From Physocladia obscura (Eukaryota > Chytridiomycota > Chytridiomycetes > Chytridiales > Chytriomycetaceae): DNA of 10,357 nucleotides. This document shows, one piece after another, positions 1 to 9,457 of the stretch (position 1 is its first letter; every line of letters begins with the position of its first letter). Below the pieces are notes generated by a model. That model was not told the origin of the DNA. It saw nothing but the letters and a program-made list of their open reading frames with translations, and did no database searches. The stretch covers positions 1 through 10,357 of the forward strand of contig JADGJH010001377.1 in assembly GCA_027596945.1 (NCBI GenBank). Direction: 5' to 3'. A program made the position numbers and the translations under genes.

Positions 1-442
1 TTCCGAAATAATATACACGTCCAAACAGTGAAGTCGTAGTAGAAGAAAGAAGATTGAAGAAAAACGAAAATATACTTAAACCCGAATAAAAACAACCGTC
101 TATTTTCGCAGGTGCTTGTGTCAGCAAAAAGTTATTGTACGCCTGGATATTTGGAAAAAATGGAGGACACAAGTATTCTAAAACAAATGGTGATTAAATC
201 TTCGCAAAAACAAATAAAAATTCTTACTGTGAGTTTTTTAGAAATCAGTTTGACACATGAAGGGGTAAGGGGGAAAAAATATTTTTGCGCTCGAGGCAGC
301 AATTTGGCAGCAATCAATAATAAGACTTGGAGAAAGGTAGCAGCAGGTTCCAGCACGCTGACAAAGCAAACGAACAGACTTGCTGCCACAAAAACCAGCA
401 CAAAAAATGAATTGCAGACTTACAAAAAGGAAAGAAAAAAAC
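1..442 (+). other. 3' flank of the ZFC3H1-like gene with an unrecognised plus-strand ORF
   Basis: On the plus strand a frame runs from an intron-acceptor-like site (TATTTTCGCAG, ending 111) to TAA at 451-453, with its first ATG at 160. It could be the 5' part of a gene (MEDTSILKQMVIKSS) followed by a good donor, GTGAGT, at about 229, but no acceptor I tried gives a convincing continuation, and I recognise no family. The frame overlaps the ZFC3H1-like stop (443-445) tail to tail. I see no clear AATAAA for the minus-strand gene here. Chance is the default explanation. Confidence 0.25.
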
Positions 443-3400
443 TCATTTTGTAAGTGTCGTGGCTATCACGTCATCGTCGGTATCTTTTTCTCCAGTCATC
501 TGGTAACTTATGTTTCAAAAAAAAAACACAACCTAAAAAAAATAATTAACCTGAACAATATTTTTCGCATACAAAGCACCAAAGATTTCTGCTGCGTAAT
601 CACAAATTCGTTGAACTGTTTTCGTGTTTCCAAACTGCCCACCCAGGTTTTCAACAGCATAAATTCTACGAAACGCGATATCATGTAAAAAATAAAAATA
701 AGAAAAACATAAAAATCGGCTTAACAGCTGCCAGATCCATAATGACTTTGCGTTCATTCGCAATGCTCCAGACAAAATATTTTTTCCTGATTCGACAGCA
801 TCTGCTTCAAAATAATATTTCGCGAAACTAAAAAAGAAATATCAGCAAAATAAAACAGATATTTCGTCCCATTACATTGGCAAAGTATATAGTACTTCTG
901 ACTGTGTCTTATTCATCATATCCAAAATTTCAGCCGCTTTTTCTCGCGGAAGAAGAGAGACCAGCCTCAGAAGCATTTGCGCACAATCTCGAAAATCCTT
1001 GTGAAAAACAAAAACCAATTAATTTAATTCAAATATATACAGTATTTACCTTGACAGAAACTAAACCACAAATTCCATCAATACCGTCCTTTGATCCTCC
1101 GATTGGACTATCTGAAGGAGCGCCCAAATCATCAACTGCTCGCCATAATACAACCAAAACTCTCTTATATACTTCTCCAACAACATGCCTTATTTCAAAG
1201 GTTAAATATTCATTCCATAACAAAATTCGGTCATCTCGCGATTTGACAACCTCCAGTGCTTGTTCAAACGCGTGTCGCACGTTGGAATGTCCAGTCTCAA
1301 AAAATTGAATGCTTTGAAGCATAAGATAATTAAGCCACAAATAAACATTCGGTTTAAGTGATGAATATGAAGATGAAGCTTTGATATAAGGAGAGAAATC
1401 TGGGGTTTGAATGTTAACGGATAACCCAAGAGCTTTTTCATAGAGTTTCATTGCTTCTTCTCGCACAGTAACAATATTTTCCAGATCAGCTACCAAATCA
1501 ATCTAAGTTTGTGTCAGTCATTGTTGCAAAGAAAAAATGTGATTACCTTTTCAAGGCCACTAAAACAGACGCGAATAGAATTTACAAGCAATTCAACAGC
1601 TTTTGATGCTGCTGGTGAAACAACTTTAAGTGATTGTTTCTTTGAATCTGCAGCGAAAAGATCCTTGACCCATTTATTCACAAGCCCGAATTCTCCAACT
1701 GGTATGGAATAATTATTCAACTAAAAATGTTGTGAAAAATTTAAAAATTAACAAAAAAGTTGAACTTATTTTGTTGCCAAACCTTCACGGACAGCAATAA
1801 TAAGCCTTTACACCACGGCTTCGACTCAATAGCATTCGAAACAAGCCTCTCCACGCGACTACTTTTACTTCGCAGCGAAATAAATTCCACGTAGTTTTTG
1901 AATATTGCAAGGTATGGAACACTCGCTTTCTCGTGAAACGCAGAACTACATTCTTCAACGTAAACGTCCCATGCATGAATACAGTTCTGAAACAACTGCT
2001 TGAACCAGATCATGTCGACTCCAGATGGCGTGTGTATGGCATTTGCAATATCTTTCCCAAATTTCAACAGAAAGTACTCTTGCCGAATGAGATGGTCATA
2101 AGGGTAGTTATAAAATATTCCAGTCGGAAGTGTGCCGTGGTATGTTAAATGCAAATAAATTAGCCAGATTTTTGCAAGATCAGACACAGTCAAAACTTTG
2201 CAATGCAAATATTCTGTAAACGGGTGGAGGCTATTCTTGTCGGCGCGACTATTCGAAGAAAACTTTTCAATGTCCAAAAACTTTCTGGCTCCAAGAAACG
2301 TGTGCAAAAAGACTCGTCCGGATTTTTTTTGCACATCATAATCCAAATACAGTTTCGCCAGTTGTACAACAACTGCTAAAACTGTAGATGACCTCAAACA
2401 AGAATCTACAAAGAACATCAATTTTTTTAAAAAAAAATAGGGTATTGAAAAAAAAAGAATACAGATTTTAATGACTCACCAATTAAGCAATCATCGTCCA
2501 GAAATTTGAAAAGCATTCTTTTCAAAAGTGTTTCCTTTGCATCAACATCTATTTCCCACAAAAAAAATCGCCACCAAAACGCAACGCAATTTGGAATAAA
2601 TCCAAGCCCCTGTTCGAAAATATCCCGTACATCATCATCTTTTGCCCGTCGCATGTAGAGCTCGATATAAAACATCCATAATTCTTCGGAATTATTAATT
2701 TGTTCCACAGCTTCCACAAGTACATCTATACATGCAACTATATCCTTATTCGTCTTTCGGAACTCCTTCGCAGATAGCATGCTTGGCAAAAGTGAATGAG
2801 CATATGAAATTCGCAGCGAAACATTTTTGGGATCTCGTTCAATCATGGCCTTGTGTTCGCTTTCTTCTAACGGAATTTCAAAGTAACGTTCGAATTTTGC
2901 TTTCTCGCCGTCGCAAACACGTTGGATTCCTTTCAAGAAAATCGGTTGGTTTGTCGGGAGAAGAAATGGAGGGTACTCTTGATGCACAACAACAGCATGC
3001 GCATCTCGGAACACATTATTACCCCCAGGATTCAATTGCTCGTTCAGGGCCTTGCAAACGGCACCGTTTGCTGATTTGAAAACTACTGTGTGATCTTTAG
3101 CATGGGCGTTTCGAAAGTCGATTATCAAACGAACAATATCGTCGTATGTCGTCCCTTTTCCGCGACTTTGTTGGATTAACGCACGCACTTCAGCGACATT
3201 GATATTTGGGTCGCTTTCAAGGTGCGCAAGTAAATCAAGCACGACCTCGTTTTCTGGAGAAAAACAGGAAAAATAATGAGAAACTGGTTTAAACACAAAG
3301 CTTCAATTTAAAACATACCAGACAGAGACGAATCTCGAAAGTGTTGACCAGAACACGCAGGATCATTACATGCAATATCAGCAGTTTCATTTTTGCACAT

Positions 3401-6400
3401 AACTTTGAAAACATCAATCTTGTTTCCCAAGCCCAATTGTTTCGCCACTACCGATTCTCCATTTTGTAATAAATTAAAATAACGGTAAGACCGAAATTGA
3501 ATCAAAGGGCTTTCAAAAGGAACGAACCCAGCAACAGTAGATGTTTTTTGAGACTAATTAAAACAATTATTCAGAAATTGGATTTGAACAGAAAAGCAAC
3601 ATAAATTTAGGTATACCTTAATCTGACCCAATCCATCATCCAGAGGCACATTTGATCCATACAAATCTGAAAGTCTGCAAACTTCTGACATTTTAACCAA
3701 ACAACCTCCAATAACATACAGCCGATCAACAGTTGTCTCTTGCTCCCACACAATACGTGAAAACTTTTCCTCTCGATCAACAGTAGCCGAAACACTCTCA
3801 TTTACATTTCGAAAAGCTGCTGGCTCCAATGTTTCTCCATCACCACTCTCTAAACCATCAACATCCATATCCCCAAAGCGAATAAAATCATCCTCACTCA
3901 CAATAACCTGCTGCATCTTTGTCTCAATTTTGGCTCTCTTATAATCCCCGCCTTGTATTGTACCAACACGCTTCCCATATTTTTGTTGCTGCTGTTGCGG
4001 CACAATTACTTGTTGCTGCGTCTGCTCTTTCCTCAGCTTATCTTTCATCCTCTGCTCTTTCTTCAGCTTTTGCGATACTTCAAGTAATTGCATCCGCCGG
4101 CCATTCAACGCCCCACGCAGATTTCCAGCAGCACTCACTTTTAGCAAAATAGTTTTTTTCGCATTTGCCAAAGTATTACCTACATCTTCGCGCTCACGTT
4201 CCGTTTGAATGAGTCCTGTCCGTGCAACTGCAAGATTCTCTTCAAGCTTTGCTATCTCGCTTTTCTGCGTCTCAAGCTGCGCATCCAAATGTTCGACAGT
4301 CTTTGTGAGAACAGGTAGTTGAGATTCAAGGGTCGCGATATTGCCGAGCGCCGAGGCTAGGAGAGCTTCGTCGGCAGCAATCTGGGATTCAAGAGTGTTT
4401 TTTGTTGCAGAAGTTGATGACAATGCCGATGTAACTGCACGAGGTGAAGATGGATTCGATGGATATTCAAGAGTGTTGTTGACAGCAGAAGTTGGCAAAC
4501 TTGCTGATACGCGAGGCGATGACGGATTTGACGGTGAGTCTAAATGCGTCGGAGTTTTTTCCTTCAGGGACGAGGGCTTCTGTAATACAGCAATAACAGG
4601 TTGAGGTGTTTGTGGAGAAATAATGCTGGCTACCATAAGCGACGACGAAGCAGTTATCTGTGGGTTTGCAACAGAAGCTGGCAAAATAACCACGTTCCCA
4701 AACCTATTACCAACACCGTCATTATGATCTTTAGTTTCAGATTTTCTATCTGACATCTCAACATCGCCATTGATTTCTGGTTTTAGTTCACTTGGATTCT
4801 CCTCTTTCATCTGGCTAATTTCGCCCTTGGAACAACTAACACTTCCTTCTCCTCCAACGGCTACTCCTGGAACAGGGCTACTGGGCGGAAGAGGACTCGC
4901 CAACGAATCGATGCTACCAAGAGCCTGATCAATCTCGTTTTTTTTTCTTGTCGCTGCCTTTTCTGCTTCCTTCGCCGCAATCGCTTCTTTCATTTTCCGA
5001 ATTTTTTCTTCGAGCGTCAACGTCTTGACAGCGAGTTTCGTTTTCTGTTCATTTGATTCTCCGCCACTGTTATTAGCCACCGCTGATTTTTCATCCACTT
5101 TTTTATCGTCATCGACAACACTACTATCACCGTCGCTATCTTCATCTTCATCTTCACTGACAATAAACGGCGTAACGCGATTCGACGGATTCGGTGGTAT
5201 AAAAGCGCGTCGGCTTGTCAACGATTGCAGTGGCGATGGCGAGGTGACGGAGCTTTGAGGCGAACTCATATCGGCAGAAGAGGGTTTCGGCGAATTCAGA
5301 CGGAGATTCAAATCAGCTGCCGTAGGGCGGTTTTGGCGAGCCCAGATTGCAGCTTGAGCGGATATAAATGGAGCATTGTCGATTTTATGTGAGAACCCTA
5401 TTTTTTCAGTGATAGAACAAAAAAAAAATTTCTGTCAACCAGAAAACAAGATTTCTGCGTTGTAATTTACCATTAGTAAGAGTATGAAGATCAGAAGGTG
5501 CTTCAGTTTTAACAATAGAATTTGATGAGTTTGGCGAGGATGAGAGGGCAGGCGTAACAAGGTTACTGGTGTTGTTGAAACTGGAAAGTTTTGTCCGCCA
5601 ATTTTTGGCAATATTAGATGATTCCGAGGACGAAGAGTACTCATCAAGGGTATCCGCTTCCGACTCGGTTTTTGACAACCGCCCCAGACTGCTTGGTTTC
5701 TCAGACTTAATTTTTTCACTGTTTTCGGGAAATTGCTCGTCAGATTCGCTAATTTCCATATCAGATTCTGAAGATTCGCGTTCTTGAACTTCTTCAGACG
5801 TCTGATTTAGAGGTAAACTTGCTGAAGATTCGGATTTTTCAAAATTTGAAGTGGGTGTTGTAACGACTGAAAGTTTCGAAGCACGTAAAGTTGAACGAAG
5901 TTTTTCCAGAAGTGACATTGGTGGGTCACTTTTTGTTTTCTGTTTGTCCAATTCATGCAGTTTGAAGCCATCTTGGAGAATTTGACTACTTTCAGCCATA
6001 CCTGGAAGAATAGTGTCAGTTTTGGACAAATTTCCATTTGATTCTCCAGCTCTAGTTCCTGAAAAATCAGAAACAAGCGTTTGCAAATCAGCTTCAGTCT
6101 TGATTGAAGTTACACTTGAACTCAATATAGTACCATTCACCCCAAAGTCGTCAGTTCGGTTATATACTCGCGCCACATTTTGCGTCAGCTGCCGTTCCGC
6201 TTTTTTGCTCATTTTTACTGGTTCTGGAATTCCCAAAGTTCGAGCATTGTCCACAAGTGATATCAGACGGTCTTCTTTGTTGGCTTGCTTTTTTGCCACT
6301 CGGTAGCTTCGAAGTAGAGATGTAGTTGTGGTAGCAGCGGATGTAATGAGAGAAGAAGCATGTATGATGGCGGAGGAGGAGCTTGAAGTTGCGGCAGTAG

Positions 6401-7627
6401 AATCTGGCTCAATGGCTGCAATCGATTGTATATCTCTTTGCATTTGCGCAACTTTTTTTTGCTTACGCGTCTGGGAAATTATTTCGTTTTGCCTTCTCTG
6501 AGGACTTTGCTGCAAGTAAGACTTTTTCTGCTGCACTTTCTGAGACTGCTGTGACTTTTGTTTTTGTCCTAAGTGTTTTTGTTTTGACGGACTCGCTTTT
6601 TTCGGGAAGTTTTGGAGCAGCTGGCGTTGCGGTAGTTGCTGGCGAGAAGGTGCAGGGATTGAGATTGAGATTGGCGCAGGTGGCGTTGAGGCAGGGATGG
6701 TAAAGCATGAGACAATAAGATCCGGCGCCAAGCCCATTGTTTGCAAATGCGACGGAGAAAATTTGGCCAGAAGCTGTGCAATTAGCGCACGCAATTTGGA
6801 AGCTTCGTCCGGTGGGAGGCGTAACAATGCTGTGAGTTTGTTTTTTATTTTTTCAATATTATTAGTCAGATAGAAAAAGAAAAAAAGTCACTTTGAAGCT
6901 GAGTTTGCACAGGAAGTCGAATAAGCGAAGCAAGAGGAATATACTGCGCATCTAGTTTCAGTAGTGCGGTTGCCGGATCGATATCGGCAGCGATGTTTGC
7001 GTTTGGGCTTGAGTTGGAAGTCAAACCATTGGTGACTGAGAAGCTCGATGTGCGCGACCAATTAGGAATATTGGCGCTAGTAGTATTTGCGGCATAATAT
7101 GGGGTAATGATTGGGTTAATGGGACTGAGAGATTGAATTTGCTGTGTGTTTGTGAACAGAAAACCGGAGTGGTAAAACGGAGGTTGAAAAACATTAAAAA
7201 GATGCGAAATTGGCTGCGGTTGCTGCTGTTGGAATGGGTTTGGCGGAAGCTGCAGCTGAAGTGAGGCTGGTGACTGCGATTGTTGGATGATTGGGAGATT
7301 CAAAGTATGGTGTTGTTCTCGTTCTTGTTGCCGTTTTTGTTCTCGTTCTCGATCTCGATCTCGTTGCTGATTGTGCTGACGCTGTTGAGCCCACAAACTT
7401 TGGCGGTAATCGAGCGAGTAGTCCTTGATTTGACCCTCCTCCTCCTCGGTACTGCTGCCGTCTTTATCCTCGATTCCGGTGTCGACCTCATAATCTTTCT
7501 CGTAATCTTTCCCATTATCTTTCTCTTTATCGACAGAATTATCCTTAGAGGAGTCGCTTTCGTTTACATTGTTTCTGTTGTCTTCGTCGCTGTACAAGTT
7601 GACGCTTTCTTCGTCGTCGTCTCTCAT
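443..7627 (-). CDS. ZFC3H1: ZFC3H1/Red1-family nuclear RNA-decay scaffold, 12 exons
   Basis: Exons in transcript order: 7627-6892, 6829-5471, 5397-3617, 3553-3319, 3253-2480, 2405-1783, 1720-1547, 1502-1050, 997-876, 827-726, 665-551, 499-443 (TGA 445-443). All introns are GT-AG, phases agree at every junction, and the product is 2176 aa; human ZFC3H1 is about 2000. Order: acidic N-terminus (1-70), Q/S/R-rich disorder, coiled coils (about 824-854 and 1034-1159), a segment with ESPLIQFRSYR just before a C-x8-C-x4-C-x3-H zinc finger (C1345, C1354, C1359, H1363), then HAT-like repeats from about 1490 to the end. Known for the family: ZFC3H1 bridges MTR4 to poly(A)-binding protein in the human PAXT complex, and Red1 organises fission-yeast MTREC, for nuclear exosome decay. 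The start is the first in-frame ATG before the acidic stretch; the frame stays open upstream to 7777 without an ATG. Family assignment is strong; orthology and the last three introns are less certain. Confidence 0.85.
551..2894 (-). other. C-terminal HAT/TPR-like helical repeat array
   Basis: Exons 5 to 11 encode repeated helical pairs with the HAT signature of a Trp in helix A and an aromatic or Glu a few residues later. Examples: ELWMFYIELYMRRA and FWWRFFLWEID (exon 5), NVYLWLNYLML and ILLWNEYLTFE (exon 8), SLWIWQLIYAVEN (across the exon 10/11 junction). Helix B segments such as VRDIFEQGLGF, VRHAFEQALEV and VQRICDYAAE fit the R..(F/Y)..A half. Human ZFC3H1 carries a comparable C-terminal repeat region; such arrays are protein-binding solenoids in RNA-processing factors. 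The exact repeat number cannot be fixed by eye. Confidence 0.75.
3341..3397 (-). other. zf-C3H1 zinc-finger motif within the ZFC3H1-like protein
   Basis: Residues 1345-1363, wholly inside exon 4. The ligands read C-x8-C-x4-C-x3-H, with the sequence CNDPACSGQHFRD over the last three ligands. This CND..C...QH.RD pattern is the hallmark of the putative zinc-finger domain that defines the ZFC3H1/Red1 family (Pfam zf-C3H1, PF10650). About 35 residues earlier the family-typical SPL..F.SYR segment is present, which supports a true homologue rather than a chance CCCH finger. All four zinc ligands are intact. Confidence 0.85.
4016..4393 (-). other. Long coiled coil 2 (residues about 1034-1159)
   Basis: About 125 residues without proline except one near the start, with Leu/Ile/Val at heptad spacing (for example TVEHLDAQLETQKSEIAKLE and LLEVSQKLKKEQRMKDKLRK). 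It ends in a polyglutamine-rich tail (QTQQQ, then QQQQQ, about 3983-4024) before an acidic linker leading to the zinc-finger exon. Its likely role is dimerisation or scaffolding. Confidence 0.7.
4387..4540 (-). repeat. Imperfect 78-nt tandem duplication inside exon 3
   Basis: Two diverged head-to-tail copies, about 4387-4464 and 4465-4540, both opening on the plus strand with ATTCAAGAGTG. On the coding strand each copy encodes the octamer PSNPSSPR followed by a Ser/Thr/Ala-rich stretch ending in N-T-L-E or N-N-T-L-E. The offset of 78 nt is 26 codons, so the frame is kept. It sits in the disordered linker directly before coiled coil 2. Confidence 0.7.
4931..5023 (-). other. Short coiled coil 1 (residues about 824-854)
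   Basis: An uninterrupted E/K/A-rich helix (core EEKIRKMKEAIAAKEAEKAA) with heptad-like hydrophobics. It lies just after an acidic patch (SEDEDEDSDGD, residues about 778-788) and before a Ser/Pro-rich linker. It is probably an oligomerisation or partner-binding helix in the ZFC3H1-like protein; no partner can be named from sequence. Confidence 0.6.
6438..6581 (-). repeat. Gln/Lys-rich tract in exon 2 (residues about 329-376)
   Basis: Low-complexity Q/K/S-rich segment (for example KSQQSQKVQQKKSYLQQSPQ) in the predicted disordered N-terminal half, preceded by a Pro/Ser/Ile run. The basic clusters (RRQN, RKQKK) could act as a nuclear localisation signal, which would suit a nuclear protein; this is inference. 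Confidence 0.5.
7310..7387 (-). repeat. Low-complexity Arg/Asp/Glu/Gln tract in exon 1
   Basis: Alternating RD and RE dipeptides flanked by Gln runs (QQRDRDREREQKRQQ), produced by CGA/GAx-type hexamers seen on the plus strand as repeated TCTCGA/TCTCGT. Such RD/RE tracts are common in nuclear RNA-processing proteins. The tract follows the acidic N-terminus (residues 1-70, rich in D, E, N, S, K). Confidence 0.6.
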
Positions 7628-8828
7628 TTGAACAATGACGACTGAAAATGTGAGAAATATCAACAAAATTTGTTTTGTCAATAGAGAGATTTTGCAATCA
7701 ATAGGCTGGGTTGAATTGTTCAAGGAATAAGGTTGGGCAAAACGCGGGCAGACGGGGATGTTGCCAAGACACCCCAAATGCCAATTTTATTGAGAAATAC
7801 AAAAATAAAATCAAAAGAAAACAGGCACGAAGCTTGCGTAGTGGGTGGAGGGTAGGGGGTATGACTGCACTAGACGTGGGTCATTAAAGAGAAAAAGATA
7901 AAGAAAATTTTAAACTTGACAAGTCTCCTTACCTTGTTGAACTGGTTTTAATAAATCAAAATCTTGCAGATAGGTTATTACTTTGAAGAGTTTTGGTCTG
8001 ATTTTTTGTCAAGTTTCTTGGGGAAATGCTTGCCTTTTATAGAAGTGAGAAAAGTAATTGAATAGTACCACTTTAAAAGCTAGAATATTCTACAATATTC
8101 TTGCACAACAGCAAGAGTTCAAATAAAAAAACCTGCATAATAAGAAATATCCCATTGTGAAACCAGTTTTTTGGATTTGCATCAATAAGCACGCAGGAAT
8201 TTTTCTGTTTTCAGACAAAGTGATATGAAGGAGTTGATTTAGATTTGCAACAAGGTTTTAAAATTTTTGTATCAATATCAATTAAAAAACTGAAACATGT
8301 GAGGCACAGTTTCATTTTCAACATAAAGCGGTGCAGTAAAAACAGTATCACATTATACTCTTAAAAATTAATTGAAAACTCAAAATGAGCAAATGCATTT
8401 TCAGTATTCAAATTTGTTTTGAAAACATGGCTTACAAGTGCCACCCTGTGATATTTTTTGGGTAGCTGACAGAAAGATTATAGATGGGAGAAGTGAACTG
8501 TTTGTAAGTTTCAAAGTGTTATGTGCAGGAAACTATTGATAGTTTTTTTTTGGGAAGTATCATGGTCCATTTGATAAATGGGAAATCTCTTGTTAAAAAA
8601 GCGGATTCTTTTTGTCAGAAGCTTTTTCATTTGCTGCACACACAGTTTAAAAAAGACGTGTTTCTGCTCTGCCTTCCCTTTAGACAATTAGGCGTGTTTG
8701 CAAGAAGAACTCACTGTTTCTACACAATCCTCGCAACTCCATATTTCACAGCAGTTGCTCATCAAGTTTTTTAAGTATATTGAATTGTTATTGCATCTCA
8801 TCATTCATTTGGTTTGTTCAGATAACCA
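7628..8828. other. Intergenic region without a recognisable gene
   Basis: This separates the ZFC3H1-like start from the first plus-strand fragment. Near the left end it must hold the minus-strand promoter and 5' UTR. Visible there are a pyrimidine-rich stretch ending in TTTTCAG just before the ATG (acceptor-like), a donor-like CAAG/GTAAGG on the minus strand at about 7932, and a G-rich patch at 7841-7859. Pairing that donor and acceptor would make a 5'-UTR intron of nearly 300 nt, much longer than the others, so I do not call it. Rightwards the DNA is AT-rich with short open frames (8127-8228, 8224-8364, 8523-8774) that I cannot assign. No tRNA or other RNA gene was seen. Confidence 0.6.
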
Positions 8829-9336
8829 ATGTGTGAAAAAAAAAAAAAAAGAACTGTGTCCAGCCCTTCATCTGGAGCAAAAAAGTCAAAATCCTCTGGT
8901 TCTTATGATTATGCAGCAGGAAGACTGGTGCTTTCTTCAAAACCGCCAGTAAGACGTACAACTTCCTTGAGTCAACTAACAAAAGGAAATGGCTCACCTT
9001 TTGGAAGCCAGGCTAATAATAATCAGCTATCAAATGGCGACTCTTCATTAAATTCCAGTATTCCAGCAGAAGTACAAATACATCCTTCAATCCAGCCATC
9101 AAATGGCAGTTTTTCTGATGGTTGAGCTTATAAACCAAAAAGTCCAATCATTATTGTGCTTCAATGCCAAAAGCAGTGTAGCCAAAACAACAACAGCAAT
9201 CAATGTTGCCTTTGACTTTGCTCGAGAAGGAAAGAAGACATTGTTGGTTGATGTAGACCCACAGTGCAATTTGACAAAGACATTGATTAAAAATGATGAT
9301 GATCCTCCATTGGATCTTGACATTCCAAATTGTTGA
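8829..9336 (+). pseudogene. Decayed ParA/Soj (SIMIBI-class) ATPase, N-terminal half
   Basis: ATG at 8829 opens a Ser/Asn-rich leader with a basic patch (KKKKRT, then AKKSK). It stops at TGA 9123-9125, but the same frame resumes with KPKSPIIIV, the usual first strand of ParA ATPases. A frameshift at about 9159 then moves into the frame carrying the deviant Walker A region (9163-9195), AFDFAREGKKTLLVDVDPQ (helix 1 and strand 2) and CNLTKTL, ending at a TGA (9334-9336). Walker A should read KGGxGKT; here it is KSSVAKT, with three Gly replaced, so ATP binding is very unlikely. No Walker B or C-terminal half follows. The family (PF13614/CbiA-like) is clear from the LLVDVDPQCNLT block. ParA proteins segregate DNA in bacteria and plasmids and also occur in large DNA viruses. 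It is a pseudogene by stop, frameshift, motif loss and truncation. Confidence 0.7.
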
Positions 9337-9457
9337 CAATAGTGATATATCAGAGTGTTAAGCAAGCTATGAAAGCAGTGGAAGTCTGGTATCATTAAAC
9401 TGTTGAAGTTTGCATGTAAACTGAAAGCCTTCAAGATCTGCAAAAATTTAAATATTG

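Larger units (their letters stand above)
500..6891 (-). other. Eleven short GT-AG introns of the ZFC3H1-like gene
   Basis: Introns in transcript order: 6891-6830 (62 nt), 5470-5398 (73), 3616-3554 (63), 3318-3254 (65), 2479-2406 (74), 1782-1721 (62), 1546-1503 (44), 1049-998 (52), 875-828 (48), 725-666 (60), 550-500 (51). Donors include GTGAGT, GTATGT, GTAAAT and GTAATC; several introns contain CTRAY-like branch sites (CTGAC in the first and seventh). The first six are the most certain because they remove stops or shift frame between clearly conserved blocks. The intron at 725-666 is weakest: it starts GTTAAG and is a multiple of three with no stop. Confidence 0.75.

Noticed and set aside
160..230. 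Resemblance of LKQMVIKSS to the N-terminus of tubulin chaperone A
   Set aside because: Only a few residues agree and no continuation of that family could be found in any frame.
877..1308. Plus-strand ORF of 143 codons opposite exons 8 and 9
   Set aside because: It is the antisense shadow of the HAT-repeat exons, with no recognisable motif and low-complexity antisense composition.
2732..3079. Plus-strand ORF of 115 codons opposite exon 5
   Set aside because: Antisense shadow of a well-supported coding exon.
7280..7645. Plus-strand ORF that looks like a hydrophobic membrane protein (I/L/V/F-rich)
   Set aside because: It is the antisense of the Asp/Glu/Lys-rich N-terminus of exon 1; GAx codons read backwards give Phe/Leu/Ile/Val, which explains the hydrophobicity.
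7644..7932. Possible long 5'-UTR intron between CAAG/GTAAGG and TTTTCAG on the minus strand
   Set aside because: It would be about four times longer than every other intron here and would span the likely promoter; nothing else supports it.
8523..8952. Two overlapping plus-strand ORFs (8523-8774 and 8698-8952)
   Set aside because: No motif in either, and the second runs out of frame across the ParA leader. They could be debris of the insertion but are not supportable as genes.
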